Source of the DNA: Marinobacter nauticus
Lineage (GTDB): Bacteria; Pseudomonadota; Gammaproteobacteria; Pseudomonadales; Oleiphilaceae
Direction of reading: 5' to 3'
Length of the DNA stretch: 64,000 bases
Assembly: GCF_003634635.1 (NCBI RefSeq)
Contig: NZ_RBJB01000003.1
Location: 1,130,715 to 1,194,714, forward strand
This document shows, piece after piece, positions 28,850 to 39,206 of the stretch. The position numbers were made by a program, and so were the translations under genes. A model generated the notes under the pieces. It did no database searches. It was not told the origin of the DNA and saw nothing but the letters and a program-made list of their open reading frames with translations. Each line of letters opens with the position of its first letter. Positions within the stretch are counted from its first letter, which is position 1.

Positions 28850-30886
28850 TTGAGCCTGAAACGGCAGTTGCTACTGGCCAGTTTGCTGATGCTGCTGGTT
28901 CCCTGGGCAGGGCTACGCTTTGTGCTGGAACTGGACAGTGCCCTGCGCCAACAGGCCCTGCAGCAGCTTCAGGCCCAGGGCGCCCGTCTGGCAGACGTGG
29001 CCGGCGACCGGCTGCTGGATACCCCGGTCGCCACCGACCAGGGCGCCATCTACGCAGGCAGCACCGACCAGGCCATCACCATTGATGGCTACGGCCATGA
29101 GTGGCCCGGATTCGACGAGGGTGACCAGCCAGCCCCCTGGCAAACCGCCGGCACAACATCCCCGTTACGCTGGCAGGCCAGTCACGATGACCAGTTCCTG
29201 TATTTGCTGATCCAGCGACTGGATCAGGGCCTGGCGCTCTATAATCCCGCCCGACCAGACCAGGCCCATGAACGCTTCGAATTATGGCTTCAGGCCCCGG
29301 CCCGGGAACTGGGCACCCACAACCAGGGGCAACGCTGGTTTATCCGTGCGGTAGCCCCTGGTGACGTACCGGTGTACCGGGCTGAGCCGGCACAAGCCAG
29401 AGATCACCGGTTACAGGCCAGTTGGCAGGACAAAGGCGCAAGCTGGGAACTGGAACTTAAACTCCCCTTGCCATCACCAGGGAGCCGGCTTGGCTTTCAG
29501 GCCACCAGGGAAGGTCAGCCAAACAACAACACGGGCACAACACTGGCGCCACCACCGCTGCTGGTGCAACAGGACAACCGTCTGGAGCACCTGCTGAAGA
29601 GTCAGATCAGCCCCGGGCAGCAGGCCACAGTACTGGAACCGGGGTCCTGGATACTGGCCCACAGTCGGGTCGCTGCGCCAGCCCCAGCCTCGGTGTTTGA
29701 TGACTTGTCCCCCGGGCAGATTCTGGAACAGATCAGCCTCAACGCACTGAGTGGGCTGATTCGCCTGTATCAGCCGGAACCGATGCACTTGCCGAAGGGA
29801 AAAAATCGGCTGGAGATGACGCGGTTGCCCGACAACGGTCTGGTTCGGCACGACGATGGCTCGGTCTGGCTGGCCACGCGACATGAGTTGTTCGGCGGCC
29901 GAATCCTGTTACTGGAGCAGTCCCTGGATCAGTTACTGACCCTGTCCGGTTCAACCCTGGGGAGCGTTCTGGCCCGGAGCCTGTTGATCATTCTGGCATT
30001 GATGCTGGTGCTTCTGGGTTATGCCAGCTGGCTCTCCTGGCGCATTACGCGGCTGCAGGCACTGGTTGAGGCCAGTGTCGACGACGATGGTCGCATTCTG
30101 GCCGCCATTCCCTCACCCCGAAGCCGGGACGAACTCGGGCAACTGCAACAGCACTTTGCCCAGATGGTAGCGCGCCTGCAAAACTACAATCAGTATCTGG
30201 AAAGCTTTTCCAGACGCCTCTCCCACGAGCTGAAAACCCCGGTCGCGGTGGTGCGTTCATCCCTTGAGAACCTGGCCCAGGGAGTCGCCGAGAAAGAACG
30301 GCAGCAATACCTGGAGCGTGCAGCTACCGCTACCGAACGCCTGCGACGTATCCTGCACAGCATGAGCGAAGCCGCCCGGCTGGAGCAGAGCTTTGAGGAC
30401 ACCGAAAAAGAGCCGTTCGATCTGGCCCGGGTGCTGGCCGAAGCCACCTCCGCGTACCAGCAGTTGGATACCGGGCATCGAATCGTTTATTCAGGCCCGG
30501 CTTCTGACTGTGTGATGAACGGCTCGCCGGAAATGCTGGTGCAGATGCTCGACAAGCTGGTGGACAATGCCCGGGATTTCACGCCAGAAGGCGGCGGCAT
30601 TGATGTTTGCATGCACATTCACGATGGCCACTACCTGATCGAAGTGTTTAACGAAGGCTCCCGACTGCCTGACTATGACGGCGTCGATATTTTTGGTGCG
30701 TTCGTCTCGCAACGCAGCGGCGCCCACGACGGGCATCTTGGCCAGGGCTTACTGATCGTGCGACTGATTGCCGACTACCATGGTGGCCGGGTAGAGGCCA
30801 GAAACCAGCACCAGAGTGGCATTGACGGGGTCTGCTTCCGGGTTATCATCCCCGCTACCGAGGCCAAAGCAAGGACATTACCGTGA
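28850..30886 (+). CDS. pdsS: PdsS, histidine kinase of the dedicated sortase system
   Basis: 678 residues. Membrane helix 1 (about 8-25), a large periplasmic domain (about 30-365) that includes a carbohydrate-binding-like stretch (AITIDGYGHEWPGF, DDQFLYLLIQRLD), helix 2 (about 375-395), a HAMP-like region, HisKA with His459 in FSRRLSHELKTPVAVVRSS, and HATPase with MLDKLVDNARDFTPEG and HLGQGLLIVRLI. Start is TTG at 28850 with GAGG eight bases upstream. The periplasmic domain is the probable signal input for the sortase system. Its stop overlaps the GTG of the DUF3422 gene (GTGA), so that gene may be part of the same transcript. Confidence 0.9.
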   Translation: MSLKRQLLLASLLMLLVPWAGLRFVLELDSALRQQALQQLQAQGARLADVAGDRLLDTPVATDQGAIYAGSTDQAITIDGYGHEWPGFDEGDQPAPWQTAGTTSPLRWQASHDDQFLYLLIQRLDQGLALYNPARPDQAHERFELWLQAPARELGTHNQGQRWFIRAVAPGDVPVYRAEPAQARDHRLQASWQDKGASWELELKLPLPSPGSRLGFQATREGQPNNNTGTTLAPPPLLVQQDNRLEHLLKSQISPGQQATVLEPGSWILAHSRVAAPAPASVFDDLSPGQILEQISLNALSGLIRLYQPEPMHLPKGKNRLEMTRLPDNGLVRHDDGSVWLATRHELFGGRILLLEQSLDQLLTLSGSTLGSVLARSLLIILALMLVLLGYASWLSWRITRLQALVEASVDDDGRILAAIPSPRSRDELGQLQQHFAQMVARLQNYNQYLESFSRRLSHELKTPVAVVRSSLENLAQGVAEKERQQYLERAATATERLRRILHSMSEAARLEQSFEDTEKEPFDLARVLAEATSAYQQLDTGHRIVYSGPASDCVMNGSPEMLVQMLDKLVDNARDFTPEGGGIDVCMHIHDGHYLIEVFNEGSRLPDYDGVDIFGAFVSQRSGAHDGHLGQGLLIVRLIADYHGGRVEARNQHQSGIDGVCFRVIIPATEAKARTLP

Positions 30887-32190
30887 GTGCCGACACCAGC
30901 AGCCTGGATTTTCACCCGCTCCGGGCGGATCTGTACCAGGAACTGCATTCCCGACCGTTCCAGATTATTCCGCCCCATGCCCGGGTCACTCAGATTGCGG
31001 TGATCACCACACCGGAACAGCGAACCCGGCAGTTTGAACATCTCCAGAAACTGCACCGGCTGCTGGGTGAACCCTGGCCGGAACAAGAGGTAAGCTGCTA
31101 CGAACAGAGCTTCGGCAAGCTTCGGATCCGGCGTGAAGTGCATATGGAGTTTACCTCCTACACCTTCATCAATCTGGCCGATTCAGACGCGGATCCGTTT
31201 GCGGAAACCGGCTTGAGCCTGTTGCCGGACGGCTGGCTGGCGCAGCTGGAGGGTACCGTGGTGGGGGCCTTTCACGTTGAGGTGCGCGCCTCCTCAGAGG
31301 ACGCACGCAGCGAGCTGGCCTTTATGCGCAAACATTTTGAAGGTATGCGCCTGGTGGGTAGCAGCCCGCAGGAAGGGGCAGCCCGGGTACTCGGCTCATT
31401 CCAGTTGCACAGCGACAATTTCGGGCGGTTCATGGTGCTGAACCACCATATGTCCAACAGCCAGCTTGGTCGCCTGGTTCAGCGTTTGATGGAAATCGAA
31501 ACCTATCGACTGATGTCGTTGCTGGCCTTACCCGTGGCCCGGGAAATCACTCCTTCCCTGAACGACATGGACCAGCAGCTTGCCCGCATCACTCAGTCCC
31601 TGGCGGACAACGAGAGCCTGGATGAACAGCAGATTCTGGCCGAACTGACCAACATCGCAGCCCGAATCGAAGCCTACCGTGCCCATACCACCTTCCGGTT
31701 CTCGGCAACCCGGGCCTATCACCGGCTGGTACTGACCCGGCTGGAGGAACTGCGGGAAGACGAAGTCTCCGGCCACCTGACCATCACGGAATTCATGACC
31801 CGGCGCCTGACCCCGGCGGTAAAAACCTGCGAAGCCGTCAACGAACGCCTGGAAGATCTGTCACGCCGGGTCGACCGGGCCTCTGAAATGATGCGCACCC
31901 GGGTTGAGCTGGCCATCCAGAGCCAGAACCAGCAACTGCTCAGTTCCATGGACCGCCGTTCCCGCATTCAGCTGATGATGCAGCATACCGTGGAAGGCTT
32001 CTCTGTGGTGGCCATCTCCTATTACCTGATTGGCCTGTTGAAACTTGGGCTGGACGCCCTAAAGGGCACCGGGCTACCGATCAACGAGTCGCTGGTGACA
32101 GCCCTTGCCATACCGGTGGTGATGGTACTGGTGTTCATCGGCATCCGCATCATCCACCATCGTTTCATCCGCATGGCACGCCGGCAGTAG
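30883..32190 (+). CDS. DUF3422 family membrane protein
   Basis: 435 residues. Recognised as DUF3422 by LYQELHSRPFQIIPPHARVTQIAV near the start, HMEFTSYTFI, and the C-terminal SQNQQLLSSMDRRSRIQLMMQHTVEGFSVVAISYYLIGLL. The long soluble N-terminal part is followed by two membrane helices (about 370-390 and 405-425). The family is common in Proteobacteria and unassigned in function. Start is GTG at 30883, in a 4-bp GTGA overlap with pdsS. It converges with the DUF815 gene, 4 bp between stops. Confidence 0.87.
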   Translation: MSADTSSLDFHPLRADLYQELHSRPFQIIPPHARVTQIAVITTPEQRTRQFEHLQKLHRLLGEPWPEQEVSCYEQSFGKLRIRREVHMEFTSYTFINLADSDADPFAETGLSLLPDGWLAQLEGTVVGAFHVEVRASSEDARSELAFMRKHFEGMRLVGSSPQEGAARVLGSFQLHSDNFGRFMVLNHHMSNSQLGRLVQRLMEIETYRLMSLLALPVAREITPSLNDMDQQLARITQSLADNESLDEQQILAELTNIAARIEAYRAHTTFRFSATRAYHRLVLTRLEELREDEVSGHLTITEFMTRRLTPAVKTCEAVNERLEDLSRRVDRASEMMRTRVELAIQSQNQQLLSSMDRRSRIQLMMQHTVEGFSVVAISYYLIGLLKLGLDALKGTGLPINESLVTALAIPVVMVLVFIGIRIIHHRFIRMARRQ

Positions 32191-32194
32191 CGGT

Positions 32195-32974
32195 TCAGCA
32201 GAAGCGCGGATCCCCGGCGAACTGGCGATAGAACTGCTGGGCAGTGCGGCCATTGCGCACGCCCTTGCCGGTGGCAAAACGCACCGCCTCCAGGTGCAGA
32301 GCTTCACGGTCCTGTACCTGGGAAAACAGCAGATCCACCGCCTGCAGATAGACATCCTGCGAAAACGGGTAGAACGACAACTGAAGACCGAACCTGTCGG
32401 CCAGCGACACCTGCTCCTCAATAGCCTCGGCCGGATGCAGTTCGCCATCCCGGACTTCGCTTTTGAGGTTGTCGCTCATGAACTCCGGCATCAAGTGGCG
32501 CCGATTAGACGTGGCATACACCCGCACATTCTCCGGCGGCAGCTCCAGTGAGCCTTCCAGCACGCTTTTCAGTGCCTTGTACCCGGATTCCCCCACATCG
32601 AACGACAGGTCATCGCAATAGATCACAAACCGGAACGGCAGATCGCAGATGTCGTCGACAATTTCAGGCAGATTGACCAGGTCGTCCTTGTCCACCTCGA
32701 TCATGCGCAAGCCCTGATCGCAATAGCGGTTCAGCAAGGCCTTGATCAGCGAAGATTTGCCCGTCCCCCGCGATCCCCAGAGCAGCGCATTATTGGAGGG
32801 CTCACCCGCCAGAAAACGTTCGGTGTTCCTTGCCAGTGCCTGCTTCTGGTGGTCGATGCCGGTCAGCGCCGGCCACTGCACCGGGTCCAGCCGGCGAATG
32901 GCCCGCAAGCCTGAACGATGCCTCCGCCAGACGGCGGCTGGTGTGTGTTGCCAATCAAACGCCTGTTCTGCCAT
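32195..32974 (-). CDS. DUF815 family AAA+ ATPase
   Basis: 259 residues. Walker A is GSRGTGKSS (67-75) and Walker B FVIYCDDLSF (about 116-125). The block VYATSNRRHLMPEFMSDN gives the sensor-1 asparagine. This is the DUF815 family of predicted ATP-binding proteins, soluble and of unknown substrate. A weak ribosome site (GAGGA) lies ten bases before the ATG. The C-terminal 40 residues (FATGKGVRNGRTAQQFYRQFAGDPRFC) are also family-typical. Confidence 0.88.
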   Translation of the reverse strand: MAEQAFDWQHTPAAVWRRHRSGLRAIRRLDPVQWPALTGIDHQKQALARNTERFLAGEPSNNALLWGSRGTGKSSLIKALLNRYCDQGLRMIEVDKDDLVNLPEIVDDICDLPFRFVIYCDDLSFDVGESGYKALKSVLEGSLELPPENVRVYATSNRRHLMPEFMSDNLKSEVRDGELHPAEAIEEQVSLADRFGLQLSFYPFSQDVYLQAVDLLFSQVQDREALHLEAVRFATGKGVRNGRTAQQFYRQFAGDPRFC

Positions 32975-33092
32975 GGGCTGCGGTTCCTCGTTGAAGATTT
33001 CACAAAGTCTGTATGAATTCTGGCCAGTTATGACTGTCAGAGGTTACGATTTGCAACTACACTGTAGCGGTAAGCAACATAGAAGGTTCATT

Positions 33093-36032
33093 TTGACATT
33101 CCCCACGTTTTCAACGCTACAGCGCCCGATCTTAGTCGTCTCCCGGCTATCTTTCATGGCTCTGCTATTGTTGTTGGTTGTTGCCGGGCTCGCCCGGGCA
33201 GAGTCCCCTGCGGACAGGCCTCCGGTGATTACCATCGGCGTAGTCGCCGATAACGAACCATACAGTTTTTTCGAGGGACGCACCCCAACGGGATTTTCCA
33301 TTGACGTCCTGCGAGAAGTCGCTCGTAACGCCAACCTGACCTTCGATTTCCGGGCCGGCAGCTGGCCAGACATTTACGCAGCATTCCTGAGGGGCGATCT
33401 GGACGCCATTGATGGTATTTCCTGGCGCCCGGAGCGGGCTGAAAAGATCCTGTTTACCGAACCCTACCATTTTCGCGAAGTCTACCTGATGCGCGACAGC
33501 GCTCGTTACCTGCCCCCAATCCAGAAACTGAAGGACCTGGCAGGCCTGAAAATCGGGGTGGTGGAGAACATATACTACCTGGATCGGCTGCAGGAAGAAG
33601 ACCTCACCATAGAGACCTACGACACCCTGCCCAGCCTGGTGCGGGCCCTGGCCTTTGGCTGGGTGGATGTAGCCGTTGGCCCACGCCTGACCATGGAGTA
33701 CCTGGCCAACCAGGCCGGCTTCCGTTTTCTGGAGATGGCCGGGCCCGCACCTCTGAACCAGTTATCGCGGGAAGACTTTCGAATTGGCGTCAGAGTTGGC
33801 GACCGGCTACTCCTCGACCGCTTACAGGCCGGGCTGGATGCCATTCCGACAAACCGCCTGAGTAATCTGCGCGAACGCTGGCAGGAGTTCGGTGGCTATT
33901 CTTCAGAACAATCCGCCAGGCTGCCTTTAAGTTCCGAACAACTACGGTTCCTGGCCAGCCTCGGGCCGGTTCGAGTTGGTTTCATGGACGATTATGCTCC
34001 GTTCAGCTTTACCGATGGCGGCCGAACCCTGGGCCTGAGCGTGGACGTTATGGATCGTCTGGCCGACCTTACCGGCCTGCAGATCATTCCGGTACGCGGC
34101 CAGTGGGACGAGCTGATTCCAATGCTGCAGAACGGCGATATCGATATCATGGCAAACATGTCCTATCGCCCGGAACGGGAAGCCTTTGCCCGTTTCACCG
34201 AGCCCTATCACACTATCCCCAATGTCATATTTACCCGCAGTGACAGCCTGAACTACACCCGGCTGGAAGACCTGAGAAACTACCGCCTGGCCATCGGTGC
34301 CGGCATCTATTACGAAGAGGCCGTCAAAGAGATTCTGGGCACAAAAAATCTGCTCACCTTCAGCACCCAGGAGCCTATGTTCCACGCCTTGGCGAAGGGC
34401 GACGTGGATGTAGTGATCAATGCCCTGCATTCGGGCAATTACTGGATACATGACCTTGGCATCAGCGGCGTGCGTATTGCCGGCGAACTGGTACTTCCCG
34501 GTTTTACCGGAGAGGATCTGCGCTTCGGCATCCGGCCGACCCTGTCGCCCCTGGCAGATATCCTGAACCAGGCTCTGGCGTCAATCTCACCCACCGAACA
34601 GAGAACCATCGAAACCCGCTGGCTCGGCGCCACCGCCCGCCGGGCAGATCAACCGAGTGGCCGAATTGAGTGGAACGAAACGGAATCCGACTGGCTGCGA
34701 CAGCATAATCGCAGAGTCCGTATTTGTGTCGATCCGGACTGGAGCCCACTGGAAGCCGTCGAGAATGGCCAGCATGTTGGACTCTCAGCCCAGGTACTGG
34801 AGCTGTTCCGGGAACGGGGTGACCTCAATTTCCAACTGGTGCCAACCGACAGCTGGCGGGAATCCATTGACGCCGCCCGCGACCGCCGCTGTGACATGTT
34901 CCCTATGGCTATGGAAACCCCGGAACGCACCAGCTACATGAACTTCACCACACCCTACCTTGAAGTGCCTAATGTCATCATGGGGCGTATTGAGGCACCA
35001 TTTATCGAACGGCTGAGTGACATGGGCGACAGGCCCGTTGGCGTGGTCGACGGCTACGCGTTTGCCGAGCTCCTCAAGCAACGTTACCCCTCGCTGCAGC
35101 TCGTTCCGGTTGGCTCCGAGCAAGAAGGGTTACGGCAGCTGCAAAACGGCAAACTGGCGGGCTACATCACCACGCTGGCGACCGCCAGTTATTACATGCA
35201 GTCACTCGGCCTGGCCGACCTGAAAGTGATCGGCCGGGTTCCTGCCGACTGGTCTCTGGCCATTGCTACTCGAAATGACGAGCCTATACTGCACAACATC
35301 ATGCAGCGGCTGGTTTCCAGCCTCACTCGAGAGGAGAGGGAAAACCTGGAGAGTACCTGGCGTAATCTCCGGATTGAGGAACGGGTTGATTACACCCGTT
35401 TCTGGCAGATTCTGATTGCCGGCCTTGTGATAACGGCTCTGCTGGTGTACTGGAATCGCAAGCTCGGCCGCCTGAACCGGGAGCTGGCCGAGGCCAACGA
35501 AGCATTATCACGGCTGAGCGTAACCGACAATCTCACTCAACTGGGTAATCGCAGCTATTTCGACCGCGAGTTTCCCCGCAGCTTCCAGTGGTGCCAGCGC
35601 CATAAAACCGGCTTCGCGGTGGCCATGGTGGATGCCGACCACTTCAAGAAAATCAACGACACCTGGGGCCATGAAGCCGGTGACCAGTGCCTTCAGGCAC
35701 TGGCTGATGTGATGCGGGAGCACTTCCGCCGGGAAACCGACCGGTTGTCGCGTTTTGGTGGTGAGGAATTCATAATTTTCACCAGTTACGAAGACGCATC
35801 CGATATCATGGACCGACTGGAACGTTTCCGGACAGCGGTTGCCAACCGGCAGTGCGATACCTGCCAGGGTAGCCCGATCGAGCTGACGGTCAGTATTGGC
35901 CTCGCCTATGGCGTGCCCGAGCCGACCGGCTCACCGGCAGAGTATCTGAGGCAGGCCGATCAGGCGCTCTACGCCGCCAAGGGCAATGGTCGAAACCGCC
36001 TGGAAGCAAGACAGACCGGGCGCAAGACATAA
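33093..36032 (+). CDS. Diguanylate cyclase with three periplasmic SBP_bac_3 sensor domains
   Basis: 979 residues. The start is TTG at 33093, chosen because AGAAGG lies six bases upstream and it begins a signal peptide ending ARAES; the frame is open far upstream into the divergent DUF815 gene, which is not credible coding. Three amino-acid-binding-protein-like domains lie in tandem (about 40-270, 290-515, 540-760), each opening with a similar block ([35 protein letters not shown]). A membrane helix (about 770-790) leads to a GGDEF domain (about 815-970) with active GGEEF and an RETD I-site. It likely links amino acid or related ligands outside to c-di-GMP inside. Three sensor units in one chain is unusual. 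Confidence 0.9.
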   Translation: MTFPTFSTLQRPILVVSRLSFMALLLLLVVAGLARAESPADRPPVITIGVVADNEPYSFFEGRTPTGFSIDVLREVARNANLTFDFRAGSWPDIYAAFLRGDLDAIDGISWRPERAEKILFTEPYHFREVYLMRDSARYLPPIQKLKDLAGLKIGVVENIYYLDRLQEEDLTIETYDTLPSLVRALAFGWVDVAVGPRLTMEYLANQAGFRFLEMAGPAPLNQLSREDFRIGVRVGDRLLLDRLQAGLDAIPTNRLSNLRERWQEFGGYSSEQSARLPLSSEQLRFLASLGPVRVGFMDDYAPFSFTDGGRTLGLSVDVMDRLADLTGLQIIPVRGQWDELIPMLQNGDIDIMANMSYRPEREAFARFTEPYHTIPNVIFTRSDSLNYTRLEDLRNYRLAIGAGIYYEEAVKEILGTKNLLTFSTQEPMFHALAKGDVDVVINALHSGNYWIHDLGISGVRIAGELVLPGFTGEDLRFGIRPTLSPLADILNQALASISPTEQRTIETRWLGATARRADQPSGRIEWNETESDWLRQHNRRVRICVDPDWSPLEAVENGQHVGLSAQVLELFRERGDLNFQLVPTDSWRESIDAARDRRCDMFPMAMETPERTSYMNFTTPYLEVPNVIMGRIEAPFIERLSDMGDRPVGVVDGYAFAELLKQRYPSLQLVPVGSEQEGLRQLQNGKLAGYITTLATASYYMQSLGLADLKVIGRVPADWSLAIATRNDEPILHNIMQRLVSSLTREERENLESTWRNLRIEERVDYTRFWQILIAGLVITALLVYWNRKLGRLNRELAEANEALSRLSVTDNLTQLGNRSYFDREFPRSFQWCQRHKTGFAVAMVDADHFKKINDTWGHEAGDQCLQALADVMREHFRRETDRLSRFGGEEFIIFTSYEDASDIMDRLERFRTAVANRQCDTCQGSPIELTVSIGLAYGVPEPTGSPAEYLRQADQALYAAKGNGRNRLEARQTGRKT

Positions 36033-36048
36033 GGAACAGGAGCAGAAC

Positions 36049-37020
36049 ATGGCACGTATCTATAACGACAATTCCCTTTCCATCGGCAACACACCGCTGG
36101 TGAAGCTGAACCGGGTAAACGATGGCGCAACGATCTGGGCCAAGATCGAAGGCCGGAACCCGGCCTACTCGGTCAAATGCCGGATTGGTTCCGCCATGAT
36201 CTGGGATGCCGAAAAACGCGGTACCCTGAAACCCGGCATGACTATTGTCGAGCCCACCAGTGGTAACACTGGCATTGCCCTGGCCTATGTTGCCGCTGCC
36301 CGCGGTTACAAGCTGATTCTTACCATGCCGGCCTCCATGAGCCTGGAGCGGCGTAAGGTTCTCAAGGCCCTGGGAGCCGAACTGGTACTCACCGAACCCG
36401 CCAAGGGTATGCCGGGCGCCATCGCCAAGGCCGAGGAGATTTTTGCCTCCGACCCGGACAACCACTTCCTGCCGCAGCAATTCCAGAATCCCGCTAACCC
36501 GAAGATTCACGAGGACACCACCGGCCCGGAAATCTGGGACGATACCGACGGTGAAGTGGATATCTTTGTTGCCGGCGTTGGTACCGGCGGCACGCTGACC
36601 GGCGTATCCCGATACATCAAGCAAACCCGGGGCAAAGCCATTACCACCGTGGCGGTGGAGCCGGCGGATTCACCGGTCATTGCCCAGACACTGCGGGGCG
36701 ACGAGATTAAACCCTCCCCCCACAAGATTCAGGGTCTCGGGGCCGGCTTTGTACCCAAGAACCTCGACCTTGACCTGGTCGATCAGGTAGAGGCCGTGTC
36801 CAACGAGGACGCCATGGCCATGGCCCATCGCCTGATGCGGGAAGAAGGCATTCTGTGCGGCATTTCCTGCGGCGCTGCGGTGGTGGCCGCGATTCGGGTC
36901 AGCAAACAGCCGGAACACCAGGGCAAAAACATTGTGGTGGTATTGCCGGATTCGGCCGAGCGTTACCTCTCGTCGGCCCTGTTTGCCGATACCTTTGGCG
37001 AGCTTGAGAATCAGCAGTAA
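36049..37020 (+). CDS. cysK: Cysteine synthase A
   Basis: 323 residues; makes L-cysteine from O-acetylserine and sulfide using pyridoxal phosphate. The PLP lysine is Lys43 in [11 protein letters not shown]. The phosphate-binding loop is [12 protein letters not shown], and the second glycine-rich loop is [14 protein letters not shown]. The C-terminal block [12 protein letters not shown] is also typical. CAGGAG sits six bases before the ATG at 36049. It follows the GGDEF gene by 16 bp and may share its transcript, but a strong terminator follows. The residues around the lysine match CysK better than CysM. Confidence 0.95.
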   Translation: MARIYNDNSLSIGNTPLVKLNRVNDGATIWAKIEGRNPAYSVKCRIGSAMIWDAEKRGTLKPGMTIVEPTSGNTGIALAYVAAARGYKLILTMPASMSLERRKVLKALGAELVLTEPAKGMPGAIAKAEEIFASDPDNHFLPQQFQNPANPKIHEDTTGPEIWDDTDGEVDIFVAGVGTGGTLTGVSRYIKQTRGKAITTVAVEPADSPVIAQTLRGDEIKPSPHKIQGLGAGFVPKNLDLDLVDQVEAVSNEDAMAMAHRLMREEGILCGISCGAAVVAAIRVSKQPEHQGKNIVVVLPDSAERYLSSALFADTFGELENQQ

Positions 37021-37042
37021 TTCTCACCGTGCCTGAAAACAA

Positions 37043-37075
37043 AAAAGCGCAGCCTCTAAGGGCTGCGCTTTTTTT
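37043..37075. terminator. Bidirectional rho-independent terminator
   Basis: 12-bp stem AAAAGCGCAGCC / GGCTGCGCTTTT with a 6-base loop, followed by more T on the plus strand and by T on the minus strand. It lies between cysK and the convergent outer-membrane protein gene and can stop both. Confidence 0.92.
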
Positions 37076-37092
37076 AACGACTGACGTCAGTG

Positions 37093-37671
37093 TCAGAACT
37101 GGAATTTCAGACCAACCCGACCGGTATCGAAATCCGGACCGTCGTTGGTTACCTGGCCGTTGAAGTCGTCTTCATCGATGTCCACATTGTAGCGGTTGTA
37201 CTCAGCAAACGCCGTCAGCTGTTCGGTTACCCGGAAGTCGACACCGGCACCGACAAAAGGATTCACCTCATCGTAGGTTTCGTCCTCATCGAAGGCTTCA
37301 ACATCAAACGCGGAAGCAAACGCACCGGCCTTGGCATAAACGCCAAAGCTGTCGGTCAGTGGCAGGCGACCGATGGCACTCAGGCCCGCGCCTTTAAGCT
37401 TACCTTCCACGTCATCATCGCCGAAATTGCCAAAATCGATGTATTCGGCTTCAAGGGCAAAGAATTCGTTGAACTGATAGCCCAGAGCCGCGCCAAGCAG
37501 ATCGTTCTCGTCCTCGAATTCGCCACCGTGGGCCTTGTATCCCCCGTAACTACCACTGATGTACGGTCCTGACTTGTCGCGGCTGACATTATCCTGAGCC
37601 CAGACAGCAGGGGCAGTGAAGACGGCAGCAGTCAGAACAGTTGCACACGCAAATCCAGCTTTGTAGCTCAT
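37093..37671 (-). CDS. Outer-membrane beta-barrel protein (OmpA-like/OmpW-like porin fold)
   Basis: 192 residues. The start at 37671 has GAGGA upstream and gives a signal peptide with cleavage after AVWA. The mature protein has alternating strands typical of an 8-strand barrel: YISGSYGGYKAHGGEF, LLGAALGYQFNEFFALEAEYIDFG, LTAFAEYNRYNV, and a C-terminal aromatic FQF ending GRVGLKFQF. Acidic loops (EDENDLL, EAFDEDETYDEVN) suggest cation or divalent-metal contact or salt adaptation, which is inference. The exact substrate is unknown. Confidence 0.88.
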   Translation of the reverse strand: MSYKAGFACATVLTAAVFTAPAVWAQDNVSRDKSGPYISGSYGGYKAHGGEFEDENDLLGAALGYQFNEFFALEAEYIDFGNFGDDDVEGKLKGAGLSAIGRLPLTDSFGVYAKAGAFASAFDVEAFDEDETYDEVNPFVGAGVDFRVTEQLTAFAEYNRYNVDIDEDDFNGQVTNDGPDFDTGRVGLKFQF

Positions 37672-37791
37672 AACGCGTTTTCCTCTGTGGTTGGGTTTTC
37701 CATTCGTCGAAACGATCAATCGGAAATCCTGTTTCCCGATTGCGTAAAACCAGCCTACAGAAGAATTCAGGGGTACCGGGTTAAAACCGGA

Positions 37792-38088
37792 CTAAGATTT
37801 ATTCACATTCCTGTCATCTCGTTCCCGCAGATAACCGTCGGTAATCCGCGTCACGGCCGCTCCCGCCATCGCCACACTGCCATAACTCAGCCGGGAAATG
37901 CCGTGGTGCCATACCCGAACCACTCTCGCCCCGGGCCGGGTAACCGGCACAGTTTCCAGTATCCGAAAGCTTTCTTCGGCCACCGACAAATGAACCCGCT
38001 GCAGCTTCACCGCGCTGTGTTGCACCCCGTGAGCGAGAAGATCTACCAGGCCCAGCCACCAGTGCATGTCGCCATTACCCTTGTTCAT
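37792..38088 (-). CDS. Small uncharacterised protein coupled to the alpha/beta hydrolase
   Basis: 98 residues from ATG 38088, which overlaps the hydrolase stop as ATGA; a frame start at 38115 is upstream inside the hydrolase. It opens MNKGNGDMHWWLGLVDLLAHGVQHSAVKLQRVHLSVAEE and has an even polar/hydrophobic pattern without a clear signal peptide. The tail has a possible amphipathic glycine/alanine helix. I do not recognise the family. The tight coupling suggests it assists the hydrolase. Confidence 0.65.
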   Translation of the reverse strand: MNKGNGDMHWWLGLVDLLAHGVQHSAVKLQRVHLSVAEESFRILETVPVTRPGARVVRVWHHGISRLSYGSVAMAGAAVTRITDGYLRERDDRNVNKS

Positions 38089-38996
38089 ACCAACCAGTCC
38101 TCCAGTTGCTGGCACACCGATGTATGGTGAGCCAGGCGGATATGATCCACACCCGGAAAATTCGCACAGCCCGCCAGCTGCCAGCCGGATTGGCCAGCGC
38201 CTTCAGCACTGGCCTGCTGCACCAAGGCGTCACCAAAGAGCAGGTTCACAGGGTGTTGTTGACCGCGCAGGAGCAAGCCACTGATCACATAATGCCGGGC
38301 CTCCGGTAACAGTGGCTGGGGCTCCACACCGGGTTCCAGGACATCGCCCCGGGACAGGTTACGGATACCCTCGCTACGCAGGTCGATCACTTCACCAATC
38401 ACCCTCAGATAGTCCCGGGATCTCCGGTTTAACCAGCCGGCCGCCCGGTGGGCACCAACCGCCAGCCAGGAGCCATCGTGTGGCGAACCGATGTACACGC
38501 AATCCGGGTTCCGTGTGACCCAGGAGTGCCCATTCACCAGACCATAGTGGCAGGCACTTCGAATCAGCAATCCGCCCATGCTGTGCCCGATCAGGATCAA
38601 CCGCTGCACCGGAACGGGCCAGTTACTGACCAGGGATTCAAGCAGGGCCGCCAGCTCCTGACCGTTACGATAAATCGGCCGACCGGTGTTGAAACGCAGT
38701 TTCAGGGCGCTGGCATCGCCAAGCTGTTCCGCAAGGTAGCTGCCATAGTGGTAACCCGGTCGCGAGGGAAAATCCCATACCGACTCCAGTTCCATGAGGC
38801 CGTGGATCGACAGGCACAGGGTACGGCCGGGCACCTCGGGTTCCGGTTTCTCTACCTGCAGCTCTGTATCTCCGGCAAATACGGACATAGGAGCGGCAAG
38901 ACCATTGCCACGATGCTCCAGCCAGTCGCCAAGAAAACCACTGGCGATGGCCGCTACCTGTTGCTGGATTCGCCCGGTTGAGACCTGAGGTGCCAT
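38085..38996 (-). CDS. Alpha/beta hydrolase, PGAP1/lipase-like
   Basis: 303 residues from the third of three consecutive ATGs; only that one has AGGAG at a normal distance (7 bases). The nucleophile elbow is GHSMGGLLIRS (near residue 137), and the early oxyanion-hole block is LCLSIHGLMELESVW. VYIGSPHDGSWLA and DHIRLAHH (likely catalytic His) follow. This is the PGAP1-like esterase/lipase group. No signal peptide is visible, so it is probably cytoplasmic. It is coupled to a 98-residue protein of unknown role. Confidence 0.85.
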   Translation of the reverse strand: MAPQVSTGRIQQQVAAIASGFLGDWLEHRGNGLAAPMSVFAGDTELQVEKPEPEVPGRTLCLSIHGLMELESVWDFPSRPGYHYGSYLAEQLGDASALKLRFNTGRPIYRNGQELAALLESLVSNWPVPVQRLILIGHSMGGLLIRSACHYGLVNGHSWVTRNPDCVYIGSPHDGSWLAVGAHRAAGWLNRRSRDYLRVIGEVIDLRSEGIRNLSRGDVLEPGVEPQPLLPEARHYVISGLLLRGQQHPVNLLFGDALVQQASAEGAGQSGWQLAGCANFPGVDHIRLAHHTSVCQQLEDWLV

Positions 38997-39206
38997 CATC
39001 ATTCTCCTGTTGATAACTCCAGTGTACGCCTGCCAGGGACAATGGCTATGGCGATAATCGGGCCAGAATACGGCTCACGGGCGAATGGCTGCCAACGCTT
39101 CGGCTCAAGGAAGTTTAATCTGCCGGCAAGGGCGACAGAGAGGGAATCCTGATACGCTTTCGAACCGTATTTGTCGTTTAACCGGGAAAATACAAGGAAG
39201 CATCTA

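Noticed and set aside
32742..33092. N-terminal extension of the triple-sensor GGDEF gene
   Set aside because: It overlaps the divergent DUF815 gene and would place a signal peptide deep inside the protein; the TTG at 33093 with AGAAGG is a better start.
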